Assembly: GCA_001604135.1 (NCBI GenBank)
Contig: LVAT01000015.1
Location: forward strand, 1-64,000
Source: Clostridiales bacterium Firm_14
GTDB taxonomy: Bacteria > Bacillota > Clostridia > Saccharofermentanales > Saccharofermentanaceae
DNA length: 64,000 nt
Direction: 5' to 3'
In this document: positions 44,563-52,739 of the stretch, piece by piece
How the letters are laid out: each line of letters opens with the position of its first letter
Position numbering within the stretch: position 1 is the stretch's first letter
The notes under the pieces: generated by a model
What the model saw: the letters and a program-made list of their open reading frames with translations, nothing else
Database searches by the model: none
What the model was told of the DNA's origin: nothing
Program-made: the position numbers and the translations under genes

Positions 44563-44595
44563 AATAGCAGATATAGATACCCCGTGGGGGTATAT
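44541..44595. promoter_or_regulatory. Two CsoR operators
   Basis: The same 19-base palindromic sequence ATACCCCGTGGGGGTATAT occurs at 44541-44559 and 44577-44595, 36 bases apart. The G/C-rich core flanked by TA matches known CsoR boxes. The first lies between -35 and -10, the second after the start of transcription, so apo-CsoR should block initiation strongly. Confidence 0.85.
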
Positions 44596-44611
44596 GACCG
44601 GAGGTAATGTC

Positions 44612-44914
44612 ATGGCTGAGAAGAAGTGTCCGCATTGCAGAACAAAGGACAGGTCCGATGAAGAGATAAAGGACCTTATTACCAGATTAAACCGTGTTGA
44701 GGGGCAGATCAGGGGCATCAGGAAGATGATAGAAGAAGATGCTTACTGTGTTGACGTGCTTACCCAGGTAAGCGCTGCAAAATGCTCCCTGAACAGCTTC
44801 TCGAAGGTTCTTCTGGGAAGCCATATCAGGACCTGTGTTGCTGAAGATATCAGAAACGGTTCAGATGAGAAGACTGAAGAGCTGGTTGAACTCTTACAGA
44901 AGCTTATGAAATAA
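44612..44914 (+). CDS. csoR: Copper-sensing repressor CsoR
   Basis: 100 residues, the all-helical CsoR/RcnR family. The Cu(I) ligands are in canonical positions: Cys in AYCVDVL (about residue 50), then His and Cys in SHIRTC (about 75-79). NRVEGQIRGIRKMIEEDAYC is the conserved DNA-binding helix (about 31-50). An additional CPHC pair sits at residues 6-9. ATG 44612 follows GGAGG by 7 bases; the longer frame upstream would run through the operators and is rejected. It represses itself and copA until copper binds. Confidence 0.94.
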   Translation: MAEKKCPHCRTKDRSDEEIKDLITRLNRVEGQIRGIRKMIEEDAYCVDVLTQVSAAKCSLNSFSKVLLGSHIRTCVAEDIRNGSDEKTEELVELLQKLMK

Positions 44915-44941
44915 ATATCAACCTTAGAATGCGTATTCCAG

Positions 44942-47485
44942 ATGGAAAACAAAGAAGTTAAGACAGAGAAGTACCTCGTTACCGGTATGAGCTGCGCTGC
45001 CTGCCAGGCACACGTTGAGAAGGCCGTAAAAGGCGTCGAAGGCGTTACATCCTGCAGCGTGTCGCTGCTTACTAATTCCATGAACGTTACCGGAACGGCT
45101 GACAGTGCTGCAATCGTTAAGGCTGTTGAAGATGCCGGTTATGGCGCTTCACCTGAGAAGGCAGGGGCGAGAACCAAAGGGCAGCTTTTCGCAAGCATGG
45201 AAGAACAGCTGGAGAACAAGGAGATACCTGTTCTTCGGAACAGACTTATCAGTTCTCTTATATTCCTGCTCGTATTGATGTATTTCTCAATGGGTGTCTC
45301 TATGTGGGGCTGGCCTGCTCCGAAGTTCCTAGAGCACAACATGGTGGGCATAGGTATCATTGAAATGCTGTTGTCAGGCATCGTCATGATGATCAATAAG
45401 AAGTTCTTCGTGAACGGATGTAAGGCGCTCCTTCACAAGAGTACGAATATGGATACTCTGGTTGCGATGGGATCGGGAATTTCGTTCATTTACAGCTTTG
45501 TAACATTGTTACACATGACAACGGCGGGCTCTCACGAGGCTCAGATGGATCTGATGAACGATCTGTATTTCGAATCCGCAGCCATGATCGTGACCCTGAT
45601 AACAATCGGAAAACTCCTCGAGGCGATATCGAAGGGAAGAACAACGAATGCCCTTAAGGGACTTCTGAATCTGCAGCCGAAGACGGCAGTCCTAATAAGA
45701 GATTCAAAAGAAGTCACGGTGCCTGTCGAGGAAGTATCGGTAGGTGACATCTATGTTGTTAGACCGGGCGGAGCGATCCCTGTTGACGGCATGATAAAAG
45801 AAGGCGAATGCGCAGTCGACGAATCCGCACTTACCGGAGAATCGGTTCCGGTCGATAAGGCGGCAGGGGATAAGGTGTCTGCAGGTACCATAAACCGTTC
45901 GGGCTTTATCACATGCAGGGCAGAGAAGGTCGGCGAGGACACTGCTCTTGCACAGATCATAAAGATGGTAAGCGAATCAGCAGGATCAAAGGCGCCGATA
46001 GCAAGGATCGCAGATAAGGTGTCAGGCATTTTCGTTCCGGCAGTTCTTATCATTGCGGCTATAGTACTGGTGATCTGGCTTGTTACGGGTGCAGAAACAG
46101 GTTATGCACTTACGAGAGCCATATCGGTCCTGGTCGTTAGCTGTCCGTGCGCATTGGGTCTTGCTACTCCTGTTGCGATAATGGTCGGAAACGGAGTTGC
46201 CGCAAAGAACGGTATCCTTTTCAAGACTTCCACGGCTCTGGAACAGACAGGCAAGGCTGAGATAGTTGTTCTGGATAAGACAGGCACCATTACAAATGGC
46301 ATTCCTGTTGTAACTGACGTCATTCCCGTAAATGATGAGGCTGAACTGCTCAAAGCCGCTTATGCGCTGGAAAATGCCAGCGAACATCCTCTTGGCAAGG
46401 CGGTGACGGAATACTGCAAAGCTAAAGGAGTCGAACTGCATAAGATCGAAGGCTTTAAGGTGCATGCAGGAAACGGTCTGGAAGGAGATCTGGACGGCAG
46501 ACATTTAAGGGGCGGCAATCTAAAGTTCATAACAGGCGTTGATCAAGTTTTCGAAGACAAGGCAAAAGCGCTTGCGACAGAGGGCAAGACACCTTTATTC
46601 TTCGAAGCTGACGGCAAACTTGCCGGGATTATCGCAGTTGCAGACACGATAAGAGAAGATTCCGCTGAGGCCATAGAAGAATTCAAAAAGCTTGGCCTTT
46701 TTACGGTAATGCTGACAGGCGATAACAAAAGGACTGCCGAGAGCATCGGTAAGGCATCCGGTGTTGATATGACGGTATCTGACGTTCTCCCCGGCGATAA
46801 GGAGAGCATCATTAAGAAGCTTCAGGAACACGGCAAGGTAATAATGGTCGGCGACGGCATAAATGATGCTCCGGCTCTGACTTCAGCTGATATTGGAATT
46901 GCGATAGGTGCGGGTACCGACATAGCGATCGATGCTGCTGATGTGGTCCTCATGAAATCAAGTCTCAAAGATGCTGCAGCTGCCATAAGGATCTCAAGAA
47001 GAACAATTACCAACATACATGAGAACCTCTTCTGGGCATTCATCTATAACGTTGCGCTGATACCTGTCGCAGCAGGTGCTTATGCATCGCTTGGAATTAC
47101 CATGACACCGATGTTCGGTGCTGCTGCAATGAGCCTGTCGAGCTTTACGGTATGCATGAATGCGTTAAGGCTAAATCTCATAAGACCTTACGATACAAAG
47201 CATGACAAAGCCAAGAGCGATATCAGGAACAGACTTAAAGAATTAGAAATCAAAAATGAAAAGGAGATAAACACTATGGAAAAGACTATCAAGATCGAAG
47301 GCATGATGTGCGGCCACTGCGAAGCAACAGTAAAGAAGGCTCTGGAGGCTATTGACGGCGTTATCTCAGCTGACGTATCCCACGATAAGGGCACTGCTGT
47401 TGTAGCGCTCGAAAAGGATGTTGCAGACGACGTACTTACAAAGGCCGTAGAGGACAAGGATTTCAAGGTTACGGGAATCTCTTAA
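44942..47485 (+). CDS. copA: Cu(I)-exporting P-type ATPase with C-terminal CopZ-like domain
   Basis: 847 residues. Order: N-terminal HMA domain (MSCAACQAHVEKAV, about 15-28); helices; actuator TGES (about 297-300); CPC metal motif in SCPCALGLATP (about 400-410); phosphorylated Asp in DKTGT (about 444-448); SEHPLGK; GDGINDAPAL (about 635-644). Late helices with YN and MSLSSFTVCMNA mark the Cu(I) class. Unusually a second HMA domain follows the last helix (GMMCGHCEATVKKA, about 786-799) after a charged linker. An internal ribosome site and in-frame ATG precede it. It exports cytosolic copper and is controlled by CsoR. Confidence 0.95.
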   Translation: MENKEVKTEKYLVTGMSCAACQAHVEKAVKGVEGVTSCSVSLLTNSMNVTGTADSAAIVKAVEDAGYGASPEKAGARTKGQLFASMEEQLENKEIPVLRNRLISSLIFLLVLMYFSMGVSMWGWPAPKFLEHNMVGIGIIEMLLSGIVMMINKKFFVNGCKALLHKSTNMDTLVAMGSGISFIYSFVTLLHMTTAGSHEAQMDLMNDLYFESAAMIVTLITIGKLLEAISKGRTTNALKGLLNLQPKTAVLIRDSKEVTVPVEEVSVGDIYVVRPGGAIPVDGMIKEGECAVDESALTGESVPVDKAAGDKVSAGTINRSGFITCRAEKVGEDTALAQIIKMVSESAGSKAPIARIADKVSGIFVPAVLIIAAIVLVIWLVTGAETGYALTRAISVLVVSCPCALGLATPVAIMVGNGVAAKNGILFKTSTALEQTGKAEIVVLDKTGTITNGIPVVTDVIPVNDEAELLKAAYALENASEHPLGKAVTEYCKAKGVELHKIEGFKVHAGNGLEGDLDGRHLRGGNLKFITGVDQVFEDKAKALATEGKTPLFFEADGKLAGIIAVADTIREDSAEAIEEFKKLGLFTVMLTGDNKRTAESIGKASGVDMTVSDVLPGDKESIIKKLQEHGKVIMVGDGINDAPALTSADIGIAIGAGTDIAIDAADVVLMKSSLKDAAAAIRISRRTITNIHENLFWAFIYNVALIPVAAGAYASLGITMTPMFGAAAMSLSSFTVCMNALRLNLIRPYDTKHDKAKSDIRNRLKELEIKNEKEINTMEKTIKIEGMMCGHCEATVKKALEAIDGVISADVSHDKGTAVVALEKDVADDVLTKAVEDKDFKVTGIS
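47261..47278 (+). promoter_or_regulatory. Internal ribosome site and start codon inside copA
   Basis: AAGGAG (47261-47266) is followed 9 bases later by an in-frame ATG (47276-47278), exactly at the boundary between the linker and the C-terminal HMA domain. Confidence 0.55.
47276..47485 (+). CDS. Possible free CopZ-like chaperone by internal initiation
   Basis: 69 residues in the same frame as copA. It begins MEKTIKIEGMMCGHCEATVK, which reads like a complete stand-alone copper chaperone with its own start, CxxC motif (residues 12-15) and normal length. The preceding copA linker (about 750-778) is Lys/Glu-rich and looks like a former intergenic tail read through. Both a fused and a free form may be made. 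An Escherichia coli parallel exists in which copA also yields a short chaperone by frameshifting. The internal start is inferred from sequence only. Confidence 0.45.
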   Translation: MEKTIKIEGMMCGHCEATVKKALEAIDGVISADVSHDKGTAVVALEKDVADDVLTKAVEDKDFKVTGIS

Positions 47486-47556
47486 TCCTCAAAAAAGAAT
47501 TATGAGTTATTAACACCGCGCGTATTGTATAATAATTTAAATGCGAGGTGGGGACT

Positions 47557-48213
47557 ATGATACACATTTTAATTGTTGAAGACGAGAAACCGATATCTAA
47601 CCTTATCAGAATGAGCCTTACAAAAGCCGGCTATTCCTGTATGTGCGCATATGACGGAGAACAGGCTCTCGACATGATCAGGAATAATGTTTATGACCTT
47701 ATACTTCTGGACGTAATGATCCCGAAGATAGACGGATTCTCTCTGATGCAATATATCAGGCCGATGAAGATCCCTGTTATTTTCCTTACGGCGAAGAACA
47801 TGGTAGAGGACAGAGTAAGAGGCCTTGAACTTGGCGCCGAGGATTATCTTGCAAAGCCTTTCGAGATCATCGAGCTTCTTGCCAGGGTAAATGTTGTTTT
47901 GCGCCGTTATAACAAGACAGATACTGAGATTAATATTGCAGGTCTTACGATAGATACGAAGGCAATGATCGTTTATAAGGACGGTTACCAGATCCCGTTA
48001 ACTCCGAAGGAGTATGAATTGCTTCTCCTGTTTGCGAGGAACCCCGGGATCGCCATGTACAGGGAAACGATCTACGAGCGCGTTTGGAACGAGCCTTTCC
48101 CGTATGGAAGTAAGACGGTCGATCTTCATATTCAGAGACTTCGAAAAAAGCTCGGATGGGAAGACGTCATTCATGCTGTGCCGAAGGTAGGATACAGGCT
48201 GGAGGCTGATTAA
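47557..48213 (+). CDS. OmpR/PhoB family response regulator
   Basis: 218 residues. A receiver domain (about 1-115) has the acidic pair VEDEK (about 7-11), phosphoacceptor Asp in LILLDVMIP (about 51) and the Lys of LAKPFE (about 100). A winged helix C-terminal domain (about 125-218) has LTPKEYELLLLFARNPG, then SKTVDLHIQRLRKKLG (about 188-203). ATG 47557 follows GAGGTGGGG. TATAAT at 47528-47533 is the probable -10. The kinase gene follows with a stop/start overlap (TAATG). Confidence 0.94.
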   Translation: MIHILIVEDEKPISNLIRMSLTKAGYSCMCAYDGEQALDMIRNNVYDLILLDVMIPKIDGFSLMQYIRPMKIPVIFLTAKNMVEDRVRGLELGAEDYLAKPFEIIELLARVNVVLRRYNKTDTEINIAGLTIDTKAMIVYKDGYQIPLTPKEYELLLLFARNPGIAMYRETIYERVWNEPFPYGSKTVDLHIQRLRKKLGWEDVIHAVPKVGYRLEAD

Positions 48214-49589
48214 TGCGATTCAGGCAGAAGATGCTTCTCGTAATGGTATGGCTTCTCACACTGAGTTACGGTGTGGGAGGCGTATTTTTGATCAGGCAGA
48301 ATTTTAAGAGTACTCTGGCTCAGATCAAGAAGACCAATGACGAATCTTACGAGATGATCCTGCAGTCAGTTCAGCTGGTTAACTTCGTTGATATCCAGCA
48401 GGACTTCTCGAGCATCAGTAATACTCTCGAGAAAATGAATACATCAGAGAGTATTGTCGGCATCAAGCTCCTTAAGGGTGATACTGTCTTATATCAGATT
48501 GGTGAGACGATCTACGATTATGAGAGCCGTTCTGATTTCGAATCGATGATGTTTACCAGAGAAGGTAAGAATTTCTACCAGATCAGCGGAAGCGTTAATA
48601 CGGATAACAAACCTCTGCAGCTTGTCATCCTCTATGATATCTCACCGGTATATGCGGCAAGAGATTCTCAGGTCCGTACTTATCACCAGATATTCCTGAT
48701 GCTTATCGTGATCGGAGGGTTTACTGCGTGGATCGCGACATACCTCATGACAAAGCCTTTGGCGAAGGTATCGAGAACGGCAAGAGCACTTGCTTCCGGT
48801 GATCTCGATGCGAGAGTTAATCCTAAAGTGATGGATGAGATAGGACAGATCGGATCTGATTTTGACAACATGGCCGACAGGCTTTCTGATAACATCAATG
48901 AGCTTAAGCTCACGATGGAACATCAGGACCAGTTCATGGGAAGCTTTGCGCATGAACTTAAGACTCCTATGACTTCCATCATCGGTTATGCCGATCTCTT
49001 AAGAAGCCAGTCGCTTACAGGCGAGGAAGCGCAGGAAGCCGCAAACTATATTTTCTCCGAAGGCAAGAGATTAGAGTCACTCTCATTAAAGCTCCTTGAC
49101 CTTCTCATGATGAAGAACGAGAGCATCAAGCTTATTCCGACAGACATGAAGCAGATGATCGATAATCTTTCATTGCATCTGCAGCCGGTATATACGAAGA
49201 AAGGCATCATGCTCCAGAGCCGCTGTGAGCACGGCATATGCCTTGTAGAGCCTGACCTGTTCAGTTCGGTCCTTACAAACCTTCTGGATAATGCAAGAAA
49301 GGCTATAGATAACGGCGGTAACATCATGATCGTCGGAGAGAGGATACAGGGATACTACCGCATCCGTGTTTTCGATAACGGCAGAGGAATGCCGGAAGAA
49401 GCGATCAAGCATATTACCGAGGCATTCTACCGCGTTGATAAATCGCGTTCGAGAGCGCAGGGCGGTGCAGGCCTTGGTCTTACTTTGTGTAAAGAAGTCA
49501 TTGAGCTTCATGGCGGTACGATCGCATTTGCGTCGAGAGAAGGAAACGGAACTTGTGTTACGGTTACGCTCAAGGAGATGTTGTTATGA
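48213..49589 (+). CDS. Sensor histidine kinase
   Basis: 458 residues. A first helix (about 7-27), an extracellular sensor (about 28-150) and a second helix (about 152-175) precede a HAMP domain (about 176-232). The phospho-His is in FAHELKTPMTSIIGYADLLR, read as FAHELKTPMTSIIG (about 246-259). The ATP domain shows N-box LLDNARKAID, G1 FDNGRGMP and G2 GGAGLGLTL. The signal is unknown. It overlaps the response regulator gene and the next gene, so three proteins are made from one coupled message. Confidence 0.94.
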   Translation: MRFRQKMLLVMVWLLTLSYGVGGVFLIRQNFKSTLAQIKKTNDESYEMILQSVQLVNFVDIQQDFSSISNTLEKMNTSESIVGIKLLKGDTVLYQIGETIYDYESRSDFESMMFTREGKNFYQISGSVNTDNKPLQLVILYDISPVYAARDSQVRTYHQIFLMLIVIGGFTAWIATYLMTKPLAKVSRTARALASGDLDARVNPKVMDEIGQIGSDFDNMADRLSDNINELKLTMEHQDQFMGSFAHELKTPMTSIIGYADLLRSQSLTGEEAQEAANYIFSEGKRLESLSLKLLDLLMMKNESIKLIPTDMKQMIDNLSLHLQPVYTKKGIMLQSRCEHGICLVEPDLFSSVLTNLLDNARKAIDNGGNIMIVGERIQGYYRIRVFDNGRGMPEEAIKHITEAFYRVDKSRSRAQGGAGLGLTLCKEVIELHGGTIAFASREGNGTCVTVTLKEMLL

Positions 49590-50323
49590 AAAAGGGAAGC
49601 ACCATCATTACAGCAGTTTTCTTCCTGATGGCGGCAGCACTGGGCTGGTTCCTGCCTCTTGCCGTTTATAATTTCGAAGACAGATTGACTGAAGGAAAGC
49701 AAGAGAGCCTCAGCATTCAGGGAGTAAACCTGTCTTACAGGGATGACCTTGCAATGAATCAGAAGATCAATATTGTTAATTACGAGAATTCAATAATTAC
49801 ATATATCGAACTTGATAAAGGTATCTTCAATCAGAAATCTGACATCCAACGAATAATGAATGAGTTCATGACAGATTTCACGGGTTACAGATTCCAGACT
49901 GATTATGAGACATATGCAAAACCGATGCTTGCAAATCTTGCCAACAACAGAGGCACGATGGTTATCTGGATCGTCGATTGCAAGATAACCGATAACTGGA
50001 TGTTTACATGCTTTATCGATGACAGGACCGGAGCGATCCTCAAGAGCTTTTTCGAATCGACACAGGAAAACTGGGGTGAACTCGTAGAGGGCGTCGCGCA
50101 GTATTCCGATCCGGCTAAATCGATCGCTGAAAGATACAGTAACGCTTTATATAATCACTACCAGAGACAGCTCTCTGCAAAGCTCGTTACATACCATATG
50201 GTATCCGAATCTCCTATGGAAATGGAAGTCGCATACCGCCTTGTATTCAGGGACGGAAAGAACTACACGTTCCAGGTAACGGTAGATGTAAATTACCTGT
50301 ATGCTATGATCGAGACATCTTGA
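49586..50323 (+). CDS. Membrane-anchored protein of unknown function, third gene of the two-component operon
   Basis: 245 residues. ATG overlaps the kinase stop (ATGA) and follows AAGGAG. One N-terminal helix (about 7-28) anchors an outside domain. That domain has no motif I recognise; it contains a stretch of alternating strands (NWMFTCFIDDRTGAILKSFF, about 138-157) with a PepSY-like feel, and a late YRLVFRDGKNYTFQVTVDV (about 218-236). The tight coupling suggests an accessory that modulates the kinase or a domain that senses its signal. This is inference. Confidence 0.72.
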   Translation: MKKGSTIITAVFFLMAAALGWFLPLAVYNFEDRLTEGKQESLSIQGVNLSYRDDLAMNQKINIVNYENSIITYIELDKGIFNQKSDIQRIMNEFMTDFTGYRFQTDYETYAKPMLANLANNRGTMVIWIVDCKITDNWMFTCFIDDRTGAILKSFFESTQENWGELVEGVAQYSDPAKSIAERYSNALYNHYQRQLSAKLVTYHMVSESPMEMEVAYRLVFRDGKNYTFQVTVDVNYLYAMIETS

Positions 50324-50421
50324 TTTTATCCAATTGATGCCGTTTTGATGCCGATTTAGTACTTTTTTGATTTTTTCCTTTGCCATAATAAGCTCAGAAG
50401 TTAAGCAAAGGAGGAAATAGC

Positions 50422-50655
50422 ATGTTTCCGGATTTAGCTATAAGAGTAAAAAGTTACGCCGCAAATATGGGGAGCGGTTTCGTAGTGATTGCGGGCTTCT
50501 TGCTCGCAATCACTATGGTGTTTGTTATGGTGTTTGCACGCTGGAACGGAGTTAAGAATAATGCTTCCTACGGTGTGAATGAGGACAAACCCAAGATAGA
50601 GTCAACAATAGACGATTCAGGATGTTTACAAGTAATAATTCCTGATACCAACTAA
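50422..50655 (+). CDS. Small single-pass membrane protein
   Basis: 77 residues. AAAGGAGG precedes ATG. One hydrophobic helix (about 18-39) follows a short positively charged start; the remaining 38 residues are polar with acidic patches. An extended -10 (TGC then CATAAT at 50384-50389) lies just upstream, so it has its own promoter. It follows the two-component operon and its 3' end is 5 bases from the convergent DUF4037 gene. No family recognised. Confidence 0.65.
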   Translation: MFPDLAIRVKSYAANMGSGFVVIAGFLLAITMVFVMVFARWNGVKNNASYGVNEDKPKIESTIDDSGCLQVIIPDTN

Positions 50656-50660
50656 GTAAA

Positions 50661-51629
50661 TCAATCTTCACCGACGAAAACATTCCAAGATGCAATCTCT
50701 GTATCACCTATGGTCTTCATAACGAGTTTTGCATTGTCGAGAAGATAGTCGCTGTAGCCCGAAGACCAACCGCGTTTAACCAGTTCCTTGACAATCTCGC
50801 CGCTTATACTCTCTATTAGATCGACCTTACCCAAACTTTCTTCTTCGCTCATTTGAGAAAGCTTTATAAGCGGTTCTATCACGCAGCTCAAGGTGGTAAA
50901 CTCTTTCATCGCTCTGAAACGCCATTTGTAATATGGCATATACCGGCCGTTAAGAAGGAACAATGCCGCAGTAATCTTGTAAATGAATTCGGTTACGCAG
51001 AAATAAGCGGCCCCTACGTCACCACGTTTTATCGAGCGAACATAATTGAATTGCCCGGTTTTACCCGCCATGGCAAGGTCTGCAGCGACTTTCTTCTTCA
51101 ATATGTTTTCAGGATAAAAACCTGCCCAAACATTTCGAATAGCACTAAACTTGGCCGGAGGGTCACGGAATACTTTTCCGTTGACTGCTTCGGCTAAGTG
51201 CATTTGAGGCGTGGCAAGCCAGTCCTGCGTGGTAACGGGAGCATGTGTCATTCCTGTATGTTCATAATAGAATTCTTCGATGCTGTGGACGCCCACTCTG
51301 TGGCGCCTGGCACCGGTCATGATATTGCTGGGTTCAGCCATTCCGACATCGCTTCTGTGGTTAAGGATGAATTCTTCCACAGGGAGATTCTCATAAGCTT
51401 CCTCAAGGTCATCCCCGATCTTTTTCTTAAGTTCTTCAGGAAGCCACAGGCAGAAGCCCGGAGCATAGTCGTGATCTCTTGAGATATAGTCGTCGTATCC
51501 AAAGCATTCTGACGTCTGACCGACAAGGCCTGCTGCGATCTGATCGACATATTCAGGGAAATCCTTTTCGAGCATCGGAAGACCGTATTCTTCGAAAAAC
51601 ACTTCTGATATCTTAAGTCCGTTCCACAT
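50661..51629 (-). CDS. DUF4037 domain protein, nucleotidyltransferase-like
   Basis: 322 residues. It matches DUF4037 proteins: a GQTSECFGYDDYISRDHDYA start block (about 36-55), read by the family as a nucleotidyltransferase fold with GS-type loop and D-x-D acids, then PGFCLWLP. In this copy the usual Gly-Ser is Gly-Gln-Thr-Ser. A long helical C-terminus follows (about 170-322). The start is ATG 51629, with AGAGG about 11 bases upstream; a GTG 16 codons earlier falls in the pta terminator and is rejected. Substrate unknown. The gene follows pta on the same strand but is separated by a terminator. Confidence 0.83.
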   Translation of the reverse strand: MWNGLKISEVFFEEYGLPMLEKDFPEYVDQIAAGLVGQTSECFGYDDYISRDHDYAPGFCLWLPEELKKKIGDDLEEAYENLPVEEFILNHRSDVGMAEPSNIMTGARRHRVGVHSIEEFYYEHTGMTHAPVTTQDWLATPQMHLAEAVNGKVFRDPPAKFSAIRNVWAGFYPENILKKKVAADLAMAGKTGQFNYVRSIKRGDVGAAYFCVTEFIYKITAALFLLNGRYMPYYKWRFRAMKEFTTLSCVIEPLIKLSQMSEEESLGKVDLIESISGEIVKELVKRGWSSGYSDYLLDNAKLVMKTIGDTEIASWNVFVGED

Positions 51630-51655
51630 AACGAGATCAACCTCTGCGACATAGA

Positions 51656-51690
51656 ATAAAAAAGAAGCGCTGATCACTTCAACGCTTCTT
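51656..51690 (-). terminator. Intrinsic terminator after pta (minus strand)
   Basis: An 8-bp stem (51690-51683 with 51669-51662) is followed on the minus strand by a T-run (TTTTTTATT). Confidence 0.85.
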
Positions 51691-51719
51691 CTATTTTACA
51701 TTAGTTTTCAGTTTTTAAA

Positions 51720-52727
51720 TCACTTTGAAGCTGTCATCTGCTGTGCCTGAACTGCAGTGATTACGATAACGCCTGCGAGCTCGTCTACGCTGCAGCCTCT
51801 CGAGAGGTCATTGACAGGTGCTGCTAAGCCTTGGAGGAAGCTGTAAGCCTCAGCCTTGCCGATCCTCTGGATGAGCTTATATCCGATGTTTCCGGCTTCA
51901 AGGTTAGGGAAGATGAGGACATTGGCATGGCCTGCAACAGGTGAGCCCGGAGCCTTTGAAGCGCCGATCTCAGGGATGATAGCAGCGTCAAGCTGGAGTT
52001 CGCCGTCAAGGAGAACATCAGGGTACTTTTCTTTAGCGATCTTAACTGCCTCTACGACCTTATCTACAAAGGGATGGTTTGCAGAGCCCTTTGTGGAGTG
52101 GCAGAGGAATGCGACCTTAGCCTTTTTGCCGATGAGAGCTTCGAAAGATGCTGCGGATTCAGCACCGATCTCAGCAAGTTCTTCGGGAGTGGGGTCCTGC
52201 ATAAGGGCGCAGTCAGCGCAGAGGATGATGCCGTCTTCACCGATGGTCTTGTCGGGAAGCTCGAACATGAAAGCGATAGATGCGATCTTTCTCTCAGGAG
52301 CCGTCTTGATGATCTGGAGAGCCGGCCTTAACATATCTGCTGATGTGTGGCATGCACCGGAAACAAGGCCGTCAGCATCGCCTGACTTGACCATCATGAT
52401 GCCGAAAGTGAGCTTGTCACTTAAGAGAGACTTAGCCATGTCGAAGGTCATGCCTTTCTTGGCTCTGATCTCTGCAAGGAGTGCCGCATAATTGTCGATC
52501 TCTGCAGATTTTGTGTGATCAAGGATCTGTACGCCTGTAAGGTCAGCGCCAAGTCTTGCAGCTGAACCCATAACTTCCTCTTCGGTTCCGATGATGATAG
52601 GCTGCGCGGTCTTTTCTGCAAGAACCTTTGCAGCTGCGAGTATTGTTCTGTCGTCTTCTGATTCGGGAAGAACGATAGTCTTAACGTCACTTCTTGCTCT
52701 CTGCTTGATCGTCTCTATAAAACTCAT
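51720..52727 (-). CDS. pta: Phosphate acetyltransferase
   Basis: 335 residues, the short single-domain type. It interconverts acetyl-CoA and acetyl phosphate. SGACHTSADMLRPALQIIKT (about 123-142) and SPVAGHANVLIFPNLEAGNI (about 260-279) with PVNDLSRGCSVDEL near residue 310 are Pta signatures; the sequence is not of the shorter Ptb (butyryl) type. AAGGAGT precedes ATG. It lies 12 bases after a butyrate-kinase-family gene rather than acetate kinase. Together they should form an acyl-CoA to acyl phosphate to ATP pathway. Confidence 0.92.
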   Translation of the reverse strand: MSFIETIKQRARSDVKTIVLPESEDDRTILAAAKVLAEKTAQPIIIGTEEEVMGSAARLGADLTGVQILDHTKSAEIDNYAALLAEIRAKKGMTFDMAKSLLSDKLTFGIMMVKSGDADGLVSGACHTSADMLRPALQIIKTAPERKIASIAFMFELPDKTIGEDGIILCADCALMQDPTPEELAEIGAESAASFEALIGKKAKVAFLCHSTKGSANHPFVDKVVEAVKIAKEKYPDVLLDGELQLDAAIIPEIGASKAPGSPVAGHANVLIFPNLEAGNIGYKLIQRIGKAEAYSFLQGLAAPVNDLSRGCSVDELAGVIVITAVQAQQMTASK

Positions 52728-52739
52728 AATCAGTACTCC

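Noticed and set aside
44534-44611. Longer CsoR start from the TTG at 44534
   Set aside because: It would translate through the -35, -10 and both operators; GGAGG supports ATG 44612.
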